In this document: positions 7,497 through 15,047 of the stretch, one piece after another | Layout: every line of letters starts with the position of its first letter | How positions within the stretch are numbered: position 1 is the first letter of the stretch | Origin: Candidatus Thorarchaeota archaeon | GTDB taxonomy: Archaea; Asgardarchaeota; Thorarchaeia; Thorarchaeales; Thorarchaeaceae | Reading direction: 5' to 3' | Length of the DNA: 22,714 bases | Assembly: GCA_011365025.1 (NCBI GenBank) | Contig: RDOF01000044.1 | Location: forward strand, 1 to 22,714 | The notes under the pieces: generated by a model | What the model was told of the DNA's origin: nothing | Databases searched by the model: none | The model's input: only the letters and a program-made list of their open reading frames with translations | Made by a program: the position numbers and the translations under genes

Positions 7497-8087
7497 TCAC
7501 TGAAGTGGCTGTCCACAGCTGGGGCATGATTTGGCGTGAGGAGAAATCCCACTCTTTCCGCAGTATGGGCAATCCACAGAGTCCGATGGTACTGTACGAG
7601 GTTCAAGCTGAGGCTCCGCTGTTCTTGTGCTATACGTTCGCTTAAGAACATCCAGGCCGGCGATTATTGAAAACACGCCTGCCAGAGCTGCAGGAATGAG
7701 TCCGGCAAAAACCAAGCCTCCAGAGGATTCCATGTAGATGAAGCCATTTATCACTACTATGAGAATTGCTCCAAGACCAACCATAAAACCGCAAGTTATT
7801 CCATTGGCTGTTTCTACTCCTCTTTGATAGTACCCACCTCCAATGTAACGGTCCGTTGTTGCCGTCACTCCCAAGCCGGTTCTTGCGAAGAAGGCTCCGC
7901 CAAGAAAGACCAGTCCAAAGACCAGTACAATCCATAATAAGCCTGACAGACCTTCTATGACCCACTCGAAAGAGGGTGGGATGATTTGCTGAGCTACTAC
8001 AATTACACCTGCCTGCACAAACATCATCACCGCAGCAGCGACAAAGAGCTTAGCCGCCCTTGTTGACTTAGCAGTCTGCACTGACAT
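7497..8087 (-). CDS. Membrane protein with four helices and a C-terminal zinc ribbon
   Basis: A 196-residue protein that I do not recognise as a named family. Four hydrophobic segments are visible at about residues 12-33, 46-68, 98-118 and 123-147. A hydrophilic linker follows, then a zinc ribbon with Cys173-Cys176 (CPYCG) and Cys188-Cys191 (CPSCG). Small archaeal membrane proteins with a terminal CxxC pair are common and mostly uncharacterised. The ATG at 8087 was chosen over a longer in-frame start at 8162 because GGGAGA at 8094-8099 lies 6 bases upstream and the extra residues look like leader sequence. It stands alone, divergent from the MFS gene. The ribbon could mediate protein or nucleic-acid contacts at the membrane, which is a guess. 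Confidence 0.75.
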   Translation of the reverse strand: MSVQTAKSTRAAKLFVAAAVMMFVQAGVIVVAQQIIPPSFEWVIEGLSGLLWIVLVFGLVFLGGAFFARTGLGVTATTDRYIGGGYYQRGVETANGITCGFMVGLGAILIVVINGFIYMESSGGLVFAGLIPAALAGVFSIIAGLDVLKRTYSTRTAEPQLEPRTVPSDSVDCPYCGKSGISPHAKSCPSCGQPLQ

Positions 8088-8283
8088 TTCTTGTCTCCCT
8101 TCCTCATTTGTTGAGGTGACATTTAGCTGAAACAAGCGGTTAGATAAACATAGCGAGCCCAATTCGAGGAATTAGGCAAACGGCGTATACTATTCGACAG
8201 CCCCCGAGAACAAAATGCTAACTGACAAAATGAGTCGTAGGCGGCCACCATCAGCAAAATCATCATGGTCCTTTCATACAGCA

Positions 8284-8333
8284 ACAATATAACAGAGTGC
8301 CAATGTCCCCAAAATGAGTGACAAGTGCCAATG
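8284..8333 (+). promoter_or_regulatory. Promoter region of the MFS gene with short direct repeats
   Basis: AATATAA at 8286-8292 is a plausible TATA box, giving a start near 8315 and a leader of about 10-16 bases, in line with the lack of an SD. AGTGCCAATG occurs twice, at 8296-8305 and 8324-8333, and the second copy overlaps the start codon. CAAAATGAGT also occurs twice, at 8226-8235 and 8310-8319. These could be binding sites for an unknown regulator; none is encoded next to the gene. Confidence 0.35.
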
Positions 8334-9506
8334 ATCAAAAAGGAGCCTTTTTCTCGCACCACGAAACTAACGGTTGCAAGTGCTTTTGTTCTCTACTCAG
8401 CCTACAATTTGGTACTCACTGCACTTCAAGACTACATTCTATTCATGTCAGGCGAAGCCGAGGCTTTAGGAACATCATTCGGTGTCTTTACACTATCAGC
8501 AGTCCTGTCAAGATTGGCTTCCGGCTGGATTCTTGAGAAAATCGATGACGCCATCGCACTGATCACAGGAAATTTGGTATTAACAATTGCATTGGGCGTG
8601 TATCCTTTGGCTCCGGGGATAGCGGCTGTTTACGCGATAAGGGCAATCCAAGGGTTTGGATGGGCATTGGCAACTGTCACTATTCTTACAATGATAGTAG
8701 AAAATACTGATAGTTCAAGAGCAAGTGAAGCACTCGGATATCTCAACGTATTTGGTTCTGCCAGTCTTCTGATGTTCCCTGCAATTGGCAGTTGGATAGT
8801 GGCAATAAAATCCATTGAAACCTTCAACGTGTGCTTTTCTTCAGCATTTCTGATCAGCGGATTAAGTACAGTACTATCTATCTACGCTTGGAGAGTAATA
8901 CCACCTGCCATTTCTCACGAAGTCCCAGTTTCAGGGCTTCCTGAGAGAGCCGTTCTGACGCCTACCTTTTCGGCCTTTCTCTTGTTTGTCACTCTTGGCG
9001 TGTTGCTGAGCTATTCACCAGAGATTGCTGCTCTAAATGGAATCCAGAACCCGGGCATCTTCTTTTCCGTCTTTGCCTTTGCTCAGATTCTTGGTTCTGC
9101 ATTCGGCGGCGCATGGACAGGGAGGTCGCGCTATGGTTTGATTGCAGCTGTGGGAGCTTTGTTGGTCGTAGCCGGAGCCATATTGCTAGCGACTCAGAAT
9201 GGATTGCTTGGCTATGTTTCATCGGCATTCATAGTGGGTCTTGGATTGGCTGCAGCCAATATTGCATTGAATTCTTACGTGTCGGCTGTGTCTAGATCTT
9301 CCGAGGCAAACGGTATGGCAATGTATTCAGCAGGCGCTGATACGGCCATAGCTACTGGTTCTTTTGGAACTGCATTGCTTCTTGCCCTGGGCTGGGATTT
9401 GAGCGCTACTATCCTTGTTTTTGCCTTTACAGCGTTGCTCTCATCATTTCATTCGTACCTCACAATAGCAGGGGGGATGAAACGCCCAACACTAAACTCG
9501 AACTAG
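8331..9506 (+). CDS. Major facilitator superfamily (MFS) transporter
   Basis: A hydrophobic protein of about 391 residues with two sets of roughly six membrane segments, the normal MFS size. The loop after the second segment, LSRLASGWILEKIDD, matches the weak MFS signature G-x-L-x-D-(R/K), with Gly-Trp-Ile-Leu-Glu-Lys in place of the classic form. A central hydrophilic loop separates the halves near residues 185-200. It should be a secondary transporter, perhaps a drug or metabolite exporter; the substrate cannot be read from the sequence. The ATG at 8331 is used here; a GTG two codons earlier (8325) is equally possible, and no SD decides between them. It is a single gene, divergent from the zinc-ribbon membrane protein and convergent with the methyltransferase gene. 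Confidence 0.82.
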   Translation: MIKKEPFSRTTKLTVASAFVLYSAYNLVLTALQDYILFMSGEAEALGTSFGVFTLSAVLSRLASGWILEKIDDAIALITGNLVLTIALGVYPLAPGIAAVYAIRAIQGFGWALATVTILTMIVENTDSSRASEALGYLNVFGSASLLMFPAIGSWIVAIKSIETFNVCFSSAFLISGLSTVLSIYAWRVIPPAISHEVPVSGLPERAVLTPTFSAFLLFVTLGVLLSYSPEIAALNGIQNPGIFFSVFAFAQILGSAFGGAWTGRSRYGLIAAVGALLVVAGAILLATQNGLLGYVSSAFIVGLGLAAANIALNSYVSAVSRSSEANGMAMYSAGADTAIATGSFGTALLLALGWDLSATILVFAFTALLSSFHSYLTIAGGMKRPTLNSN

Positions 9507-9562
9507 ATATGTGCGAAAGAAAGAACTCCATCGATTATGGTATGTTTCAATATCCGCGTGTT

Positions 9563-10360
9563 TTACCTCTCTCTTCGAACTACAAGTCGTGCGAAGGTTA
9601 TGTTGCGTCCTCCATCATCCTCTGCAATCTTCTCCGGATACCCTATGATCCGTTCCCAATCAAGATAGGTCTGGTATCCCTCCTTTTCTTCAAAATCATC
9701 AGCAACTTCAACAACCACTTGACTGGTTTTCATCCAATGTCTTTTCCACCATAACGCTGAATGCCATGTATAAAGCATGCAAGACTCCCAATACTGCTTA
9801 AGGTGTTCTGGAATGCCTTCAGGAGGCCGGTCCTCAAACTCAGTGAAGAATCCTGGCACAACACTGCCAATCTGCCCTCCAACTTTGACTCGTGGAATCA
9901 AATGATGTTTGAGGTAAATGTCGTCAGTGGCAAAGAAAAAGAGCGAGTTGACGCAGATTATTGCATCAAAGAAATCCCTTGGAAAGGGAAGTTCGCGGGC
10001 ATCTGCTCTAAGCGGAAACACCTGCCCGTCCACACCCATTTGTTTGATGCGTTCCCAATTCTCACTCTGGCTTACCGCAATATCAACTGCCCAAACTTGG
10101 ACACCGAATTCTTTTGCGAGGAATATTGCGCCCGCGACCTTTCCGCACCCAAGGTCCAGAACACGCATTCCAGGCTTCAAGCTCATCTTCTCGCAGAGTC
10201 GCTCCATGAGCCAGAGCGTGGGACATCCCATGTCAAGTTCTACCATCCACTTGGCGTCATATTTGCTAGTGCGAGGGAACTTCGAATTGTTGAGCAATTT
10301 CTTGGCTAATTCCATGTTGACACTCTTTTCCAACTCTCTCACCCTTTCTTGACTTATCAT
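9563..10360 (-). CDS. Class I SAM-dependent methyltransferase
   Basis: A 265-residue protein with methyltransferase motif I VLDLGCGKVAGAIFLA (residues 67-82) and the acidic end of strand 2 at Asp93 (WAVDIA). Motif II/III follows as RADARELPFPRDFFDAIICV with the post-IV segment SLFFF, and then the VKVGGQIG turn. The core resembles the Methyltransf_11/UbiE-like type that acts on small molecules. The N-terminal 60 residues and the Trp-rich C-terminal part (TWHSALWWKRHWMKTS) probably shape the substrate pocket. No SD precedes the ATG at 10360, so a leaderless or short-leader transcript is likely; an alternative ATG lies at 10315. Genes on either side give no pathway clue. The acceptor is unknown. 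Confidence 0.82.
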   Translation of the reverse strand: MISQERVRELEKSVNMELAKKLLNNSKFPRTSKYDAKWMVELDMGCPTLWLMERLCEKMSLKPGMRVLDLGCGKVAGAIFLAKEFGVQVWAVDIAVSQSENWERIKQMGVDGQVFPLRADARELPFPRDFFDAIICVNSLFFFATDDIYLKHHLIPRVKVGGQIGSVVPGFFTEFEDRPPEGIPEHLKQYWESCMLYTWHSALWWKRHWMKTSQVVVEVADDFEEKEGYQTYLDWERIIGYPEKIAEDDGGRNITFARLVVRRER

Positions 10361-10556
10361 CTAGGTGGGCATCATTACAAAAAAGGAGCTAGAACGACGC
10401 AACTAGGAAAATCCCTTGCACATCAAATGCTGTCGTCATCTGTTCTATGCCGTCTTAGCATAGACAAAATGGCAGGTACAAACCTGAATACTCCCTCCTT
10501 GTCCTGTGCAATCGGTTCGGGGCACAGCCTCTGTAATTTTGGAAAATGTCGGACGA

Positions 10557-11024
10557 TCATTCAGTCGCTCGGTCGGAACCAGCTAGGGCCTCATCAAGCA
10601 GGTTTTGGAAACGACGCTTTTCACCTCTGTAGTAGGGAACTGACCATACCACAAGTCCCCACAGAGCGGCTCCGAAGATTGTTATTATGACAATCACAAT
10701 GAGATCCTCAGCCCCCTCAGGGATGAGTGTTGGGAGTGATATGCCTAGCACCCCTGCTGCAGCAATCACGATAAATCCAATGCAATATCCGCATGCCTCT
10801 ATGCCGTAAGCATCAATGTCGGTTGACGTTTCAATTTCCAGAGTGACTCCTGCTGCTTCGGCTTCTGCAATGACGCGCTTTCTGGCTCTAGACCACAGGA
10901 ATCCCACAACAATAGCTGCACCGATTCCAAATATAAGACCGGAAACGAAGAACAAGGCGATCCAGAACTCGGGTCTATTTGCCTGTAGCATCAACAGGAG
11001 CGGCACAAAATCCTGTGCTGACAA
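10557..11024 (-). CDS. Small membrane protein with three predicted helices, unknown function
   Basis: I do not recognise this protein. It has about 155 residues and three hydrophobic segments: FWIALFFVSGLIFGIGAAIVV, a Cys-containing one (ACGYCIGFIVIAAAGVLGISL), and one in the C-terminal third (VIIITIFGAALWGLVVWSV-like). A short hydrophilic region after the first segment carries Arg/Lys and then Glu/Asp residues. The tail is charged and ends at DRATE. The start is uncertain: a TTG at 11024 has GGAGGG at 11033-11038 with 8 bases of spacing, while an in-frame ATG at 11054 has no SD. I favour the TTG because other genes here also use TTG with good SDs. It follows the C25-like gene by about 100 bases on the same... 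opposite-side order: it lies downstream of nothing clearly related, so no role can be assigned. Confidence 0.6.
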   Translation of the reverse strand: MSAQDFVPLLLMLQANRPEFWIALFFVSGLIFGIGAAIVVGFLWSRARKRVIAEAEAAGVTLEIETSTDIDAYGIEACGYCIGFIVIAAAGVLGISLPTLIPEGAEDLIVIVIITIFGAALWGLVVWSVPYYRGEKRRFQNLLDEALAGSDRATE

Positions 11025-11123
11025 TTGTGTTTCCCTCCATTTGCTTGGAAACATATGAGGAGGTTCCTAAAAAGGACTTTGTCTCCTGTCAGGATGAATT
11101 GAGAACCCTATGATTCTGACGAA

Positions 11124-13706
11124 TCACGGTCGTGGTCTAAACCTGATCTTCCTGATAATAATGGCTATGCCTACTCCCGCGGCAATTCCGCCGCCAATAA
11201 CTATGATGTATTCTGGAGGAATCGTTGTCACTGGTGTAGTCGTTGGTTCTGGCGTTTCAAAGACCCTAAGAGATGGGTCTCCAAAAAGGGCTATTTTGGA
11301 TGGTTGTTGGTACTCAGCAACATCGCCCCAATCGTCCGCATACCAAGAATGTTCGCCCTGTCCAATTGACCTATCTGTGATATACGTTGTCAGAGCGTAA
11401 TTCCACATATTCCCAAGGATGTTCTCTCCACTTACATAGTCATATATGAAATAGCGGTTAAAATCATTCACATAATCCTGCAGTACCTCGACTCCCCCGA
11501 AGTATGCTACTGCGCCCTTTTCATCGTATTGGACCAAGAATCGCTCTGCCATGCATCCTGAATCGAATGGTTGCAATGGGTCCGGGGTAGGCGCGAGCCT
11601 TATTTCTACACCATGAAACATGACTAGCGGGAAGAGGTTCCCATCATTGCAGCCAGTCTGGTTTACTCCTGATGTCGCTAGGTAGTCACTCCAAGGCGGG
11701 ATAATGGCGAATTGGGCGGTGCTGCAAGAGGCAGCGAACAGCACAGGATAGCAGTCCTTGTTATTGAGACCATCAAATGGATCGCCGCCTATGTGTCTGT
11801 TGAAGAGGACTATATCATCGCGGCCATCTTCATCAAAGTCACCGACTCCAGGAATTTGGTAATTGGAGCAGAATGAATCATGCCAGACTCCGAATGAATA
11901 CCACCCATCGCCATCAGAGTTTAGAGCACATACGTCCATTCTCTCCCATTCCTTCTCATCACCTACTGTCCTACTCCCGCCGATTCGTGAGTCTCTTAGG
12001 AATAGGACAAGGTCATCGAATCCATCATCGTATAGGTCCGCAGAAAACACCTCAGCTCCATACTCAAGGTCTCCTGGACACAAGCCTGAGTATGAATATG
12101 ATGAGTTGATTAGAAATACTTGACCAGTAGATTTGAGATAGTTAATGTTTCCCGATGAATAGTCTATGAGAGCCAAATCCTCAACCGAATCGCCATCATA
12201 ATCGCCGGGCACTATGTAGCTGCTTGGAAGAACCGCATTCAGCATTTCGACCTTCGGATTGAACCCTGTTCCTGTTGATATCGCTGCATAGAATGCTGGC
12301 CCGTGCCTATATAGCACGTCATCTCTGGAGTCACCATCAAAATCACCTACTACCCATGGGTAAGTGCCAACGCAGAATGAGCTGCCCCAAACGGACGGGG
12401 TTCCAAAGGTGCCACCACCAATTGTAGCAAGTGTGACATATATCTCTCCACTGGTCTTGTTCAGTTGTACAAGGTCCGTTCTCCCATCACCATTGAAATC
12501 ACCTACTTTCGGGTAGTCTGGGCTGGGCAAGAAGAAGGGGCTTAGATCTGTCTGATACTCCATTGGAGCCACGTAGGTGTAGCCATCGTATGTGTTTGTG
12601 AAGGCATATCTTGCAGTTCCATTATCTTGGAAGAAGATAATATCAGAGTCCCCATCTCCATCGAAATCTCCAACTGCTGGCTGTCCAGTTCGTCCAGAAC
12701 AGAATGCTGCCTTTGCCCTCTCAGAGACATTGAACTGCAACCCGACATTCAAACCAAACCATACTGAAAAGTCGTTGGCTGTGATACCATATTCAGGAAG
12801 CCAACTTGGATTCCCATGACCAGCGAAATTCACATAGCCCGTTCCCATATTCAGCTCATAGTTGATTCTCGTGCAATCGGGTCTTTCGGAATACGGACGA
12901 GGAGGATTTGAGAGGTCCACATCATAAAACTCTCTTGTGCTAAAGCCAAAGGGAGTCAGCTTCGCATCAATCTCGTCTGAGAGATCATACTGGCCCAAAT
13001 CGTTTACGCCATTGGCGATAAGAAGGGAATGTACGAACCAGTCCGTCTGTAATGAGGCATGAGTTTCATAGCTGATTACCTTGTCAACGTAGTTTCTAGC
13101 CTCCTGCACAGTTGATGCAGGTACTCTTCCTACCGCCACGTCAGGAATCATATCTAGCCTGTCGTAGTTTATTGGCCCCAGTCCGGCCATCTTCCATGCC
13201 CCCCAGAGTTCGCCATACATCCTGTTTTTGTCGTAGTCCCAGTCATCGAAATCCTCGCTCGAGTTGAAGAGGTCGGCATAGTAGAGATCAGATACGCTGT
13301 AGACAAAATCAGATGCACTCAACTTATCGGGCTCGGGGGTATGTGCGTTCCAATCCATGGCAATATACCGAACCGGGAACATATCTGCATCCCCCATCAA
13401 GAGCACATACTTCACACCATGAACGCTATACCAGTGAGCAATCCCTCTCTTTATCCGCTCTGGAGCATCGGCACCTGGAAACTCAGAAACCAAGTCCTGC
13501 CAAGTCACAACACTCGACCTCATTTCTGTGCTATTTTTCCACTCAGATAGGCGCAGACATTCCTCTAGGAAGTCCTCATGCGTGATTATGAGAAAATCTA
13601 TTGAAGGCGAGTACACCTGTCCTTTTGTGACCACGCCCACTTGGGATGCAATAAGAAAGACAACCAAGCAACACAAAAGATGCTTGGCCCTCGAACTGGC
13701 ATGCAA
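11124..13706 (-). CDS. Gingipain-like (C25) surface peptidase homologue with an FG-GAP insertion
   Basis: An 860-residue secreted protein. It begins with a signal peptide (residues 1-30). The N-terminal part of a C25 domain has VLLMGDADMFPVRY (101-114), PDVAVGRVPAS and FAGHGNPSW with the putative catalytic His297. Six FG-GAP-like repeats follow (346-631). The C25 fold then resumes with PVLFAASCSTAQF, where Cys661 is the putative nucleophile, GAVAYFGG, and the closing motif FGDPSLRV (808-815). A Pro/Thr stalk, one membrane helix (833-851) and a basic tail IRKIRFRPRP anchor it outside the cell. C25 peptidases use a Cys/His dyad. The start is TTG, supported by GGAGG at 13714-13718 with 8 bases of spacing. 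It probably cleaves or binds extracellular protein; activity is not proven because the dyad is split by the insertion. Confidence 0.82.
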   Translation of the reverse strand: MHASSRAKHLLCCLVVFLIASQVGVVTKGQVYSPSIDFLIITHEDFLEECLRLSEWKNSTEMRSSVVTWQDLVSEFPGADAPERIKRGIAHWYSVHGVKYVLLMGDADMFPVRYIAMDWNAHTPEPDKLSASDFVYSVSDLYYADLFNSSEDFDDWDYDKNRMYGELWGAWKMAGLGPINYDRLDMIPDVAVGRVPASTVQEARNYVDKVISYETHASLQTDWFVHSLLIANGVNDLGQYDLSDEIDAKLTPFGFSTREFYDVDLSNPPRPYSERPDCTRINYELNMGTGYVNFAGHGNPSWLPEYGITANDFSVWFGLNVGLQFNVSERAKAAFCSGRTGQPAVGDFDGDGDSDIIFFQDNGTARYAFTNTYDGYTYVAPMEYQTDLSPFFLPSPDYPKVGDFNGDGRTDLVQLNKTSGEIYVTLATIGGGTFGTPSVWGSSFCVGTYPWVVGDFDGDSRDDVLYRHGPAFYAAISTGTGFNPKVEMLNAVLPSSYIVPGDYDGDSVEDLALIDYSSGNINYLKSTGQVFLINSSYSYSGLCPGDLEYGAEVFSADLYDDGFDDLVLFLRDSRIGGSRTVGDEKEWERMDVCALNSDGDGWYSFGVWHDSFCSNYQIPGVGDFDEDGRDDIVLFNRHIGGDPFDGLNNKDCYPVLFAASCSTAQFAIIPPWSDYLATSGVNQTGCNDGNLFPLVMFHGVEIRLAPTPDPLQPFDSGCMAERFLVQYDEKGAVAYFGGVEVLQDYVNDFNRYFIYDYVSGENILGNMWNYALTTYITDRSIGQGEHSWYADDWGDVAEYQQPSKIALFGDPSLRVFETPEPTTTPVTTIPPEYIIVIGGGIAAGVGIAIIIRKIRFRPRP
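11814..12671 (-). repeat. FG-GAP (integrin-alpha-like) repeats inside the C25-like protein
   Basis: Six copies of a Ca-binding-loop type motif D-x-D-x-D-G-x-x-D begin at residues 346, 402, 454, 501, 555 and 622 of the protein: GDFDGDGDSD, GDFNGDGRTD, GDFDGDSRDD, GDYDGDSVED, SADLYDDGFDD and GDFDEDGRDD. Spacing is 47-67 residues. Each motif is followed by a hydrophobic strand such as IIFF, LVQL or IVLF. Repeats of this kind form beta-propeller blades that bind ligands or stabilise surface proteins. Confidence 0.8.
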
Positions 13707-13718
13707 ATTGTAATCCTC

Positions 13719-14100
13719 CTATACTCCCCTCCAGAACAACTCGAAAAAGGATGTCACATTGATGCGCTCCGAGGAATTATGCAGTATTCTGAAAGGCGGT
13801 TTAGACAACTACACCAACGGATATAGTCGTTTCGAGGGGCCTATTTAGAGTGGGTAGGTCTCTGGGTGGAGGGAGAGTCTCTTTGCTCAATCGAATTCGC
13901 AGGGAATCATCGGGCTATTAGAATAGCTAATGAATCATGTCACCGCAAATTTACCCTGGCTGATCCTGAAAGATTTCGCCCGTCTATAAATCGTGGCGGT
14001 CCTACAGAAGCTATGATTGGAAAGAAGACGTCCTTAGGTATAGACAGCAGTAGGGCGCCGATGACTTCAATTCGGTACGCACTATTCCAGCATGAGTATA
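13719..14100. other. Intergenic stretch without a recognised gene
   Basis: About 380 bases between the C25-like gene and trmO. The part nearest the C25-like gene should hold its promoter: on the minus strand TGCATAATT near 13776-13784 is a weak TATA candidate that would give a leader of about 48 bases carrying the SD. Elsewhere I see no tRNA fold, repeat array, or open frame with protein-like composition. A plus-strand frame at 13866-14177 has no SD and runs into trmO antisense, so I do not accept it. Confidence 0.5.
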
Positions 14101-14592
14101 TCAAACTTCGAACCTATTGTCCGCAATGCCCTGCGCATTGCTATCCTCCAACCTCTTCTCTAGCCAGCCTGCAGTAGCTGTTGCTCTGCTATCAAATCTC
14201 GGTACATACGGTTTGATGTCTAGTAGCGGGGTCATATCAAGCATGTCTGCTCCGCGAAAAACGACCACATTCTCCTCGATTCTCACTAGTTCGACGACAG
14301 AGATGCCAACTGGGTTCGGTCTGGCCGGAGCCCTGGTCGAGAAGACTCCATGATTCGCATCATCCATGTATGGCTTCACGGTTAATTCAAAGGATTTGGA
14401 TCTATGGAACCAGTAGATGAGATAGATATGTGAAAAGAGCTCTAGCGAAACTAGTCCCTTACTATACTCTGGTTTCACTATCGCTCTTCCAAAGGCCTCC
14501 GAAAACGCAGGTTGAATGGGCATTTCTGAGCTCGATTTAAAGTCAGTTCTTATGATTCCAATGGGCACCAATGGGAAATGTACCGCGTCCAT
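14101..14592 (-). CDS. trmO: TrmO (TsaA/YaeB) tRNA m6t6A37 methyltransferase homologue
   Basis: A 163-residue protein of the UPF0066/TsaA family, close to a single-domain TrmO. The family signature GVFSTRAPARPNPVGIS is at residues 82-98, and DMLDMTPLLDIKPYVP at 116-131 is the second conserved block. Bacterial TrmO uses S-adenosylmethionine to N6-methylate t6A at position 37 of certain tRNAs, and archaeal homologues are thought to do the same. The N terminus VPIGIIRTDFKS also fits the family. The ATG at 14592 has no SD. The roadblock gene ends 38 bases upstream on the same strand, so it may be the third gene of that operon, but a separate short-leader promoter cannot be excluded. No functional link to the cytoskeletal-type neighbours is known to me. 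Confidence 0.88.
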   Translation of the reverse strand: MDAVHFPLVPIGIIRTDFKSSSEMPIQPAFSEAFGRAIVKPEYSKGLVSLELFSHIYLIYWFHRSKSFELTVKPYMDDANHGVFSTRAPARPNPVGISVVELVRIEENVVVFRGADMLDMTPLLDIKPYVPRFDSRATATAGWLEKRLEDSNAQGIADNRFEV

Positions 14593-14630
14593 AATGCAGC
14601 GCTAATAGATATCATCCAAGAAGAATCTGT

Positions 14631-15029
14631 CTAATTCTGCTGGCTACCGAGAAGGTCTCCCACTTCCTTCGCGTACTTTCTCATTTGTGTTGTCGCCAGT
14701 CCCATAGATGTTAGATCCTTGGCAGCCCCCATAAGCAGGAATTCACCTGCCTGAGATAGAACTGCAAAGCCTTCCTTTCCACGAACAGTAACCTCAAACA
14801 ACTCGCCAAGGTCCAGCTTTCCTGCAGCCATTTCTCCTGTTGCTAGCAGAGCTGCACTAACTGCCGCCATCAAATCCGGATCAACATCAGATTCCTCTGT
14901 GGCGAAGTAAGATAGCTTGACACCTTGCTTGCTTACGACTGCAATGGCGTCAAGGTCAGTAATATCAGTAAGGCCCATAAGTAGCTCGATAAGCTCTTTC
15001 TCTTTGGCAGGATCAATGTGTGATGACAT
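14631..15029 (-). CDS. Roadblock/LC7 domain protein
   Basis: A 132-residue protein made of one roadblock/LC7 domain (about 11-110). It has an N-terminal helix ELIELLMGLTDITDLDAIAVV, a strand with the SKQGVKLSYF turn, the long central helix DLMAAVSAALLATGEMAA, and the paired strands FEVTVRGKEGFAVLSQAGEF. A C-terminal helix follows. In eukaryotes, and in bacteria with MglA/MglB, these domains form dimers that regulate small GTPases or serve as platforms. Asgard genomes encode many of them. The ATG at 15029 has GGAGG with an 8-base spacer. It starts 18 bases after the gelsolin-domain gene, so the two are probably made together and may act in one membrane-traffic or cytoskeletal process. No GTPase gene lies in the window. 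Confidence 0.85.
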   Translation of the reverse strand: MSSHIDPAKEKELIELLMGLTDITDLDAIAVVSKQGVKLSYFATEESDVDPDLMAAVSAALLATGEMAAGKLDLGELFEVTVRGKEGFAVLSQAGEFLLMGAAKDLTSMGLATTQMRKYAKEVGDLLGSQQN

Positions 15030-15047
15030 CCCTATTCCTCCTTGTTT

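Noticed and set aside
8123..8362. Minus-strand open frame over the MFS promoter region.
   Set aside because: It has no recognisable protein features and overlaps the start of the MFS gene and its TATA box.
9761..10309. A 182-codon plus-strand open frame.
   Set aside because: It lies entirely antisense to the methyltransferase gene, which has clear SAM motifs.
10371..10390. A run of six A (six T on the minus strand) as a terminator of the small membrane protein gene.
   Set aside because: It could equally be part of the methyltransferase promoter, and the run is too short to decide.
13955..13985. CTGGCTGATCCTG resembles the conserved 5' end of small-subunit rRNA.
   Set aside because: The match is under 20 bases, and the sequence around it shows no further rRNA similarity.
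13866..14177. Plus-strand open frame of 103 codons in the gap before trmO.
   Set aside because: It has no SD, no family resemblance and a composition unlike its neighbours, and it runs antisense into trmO.
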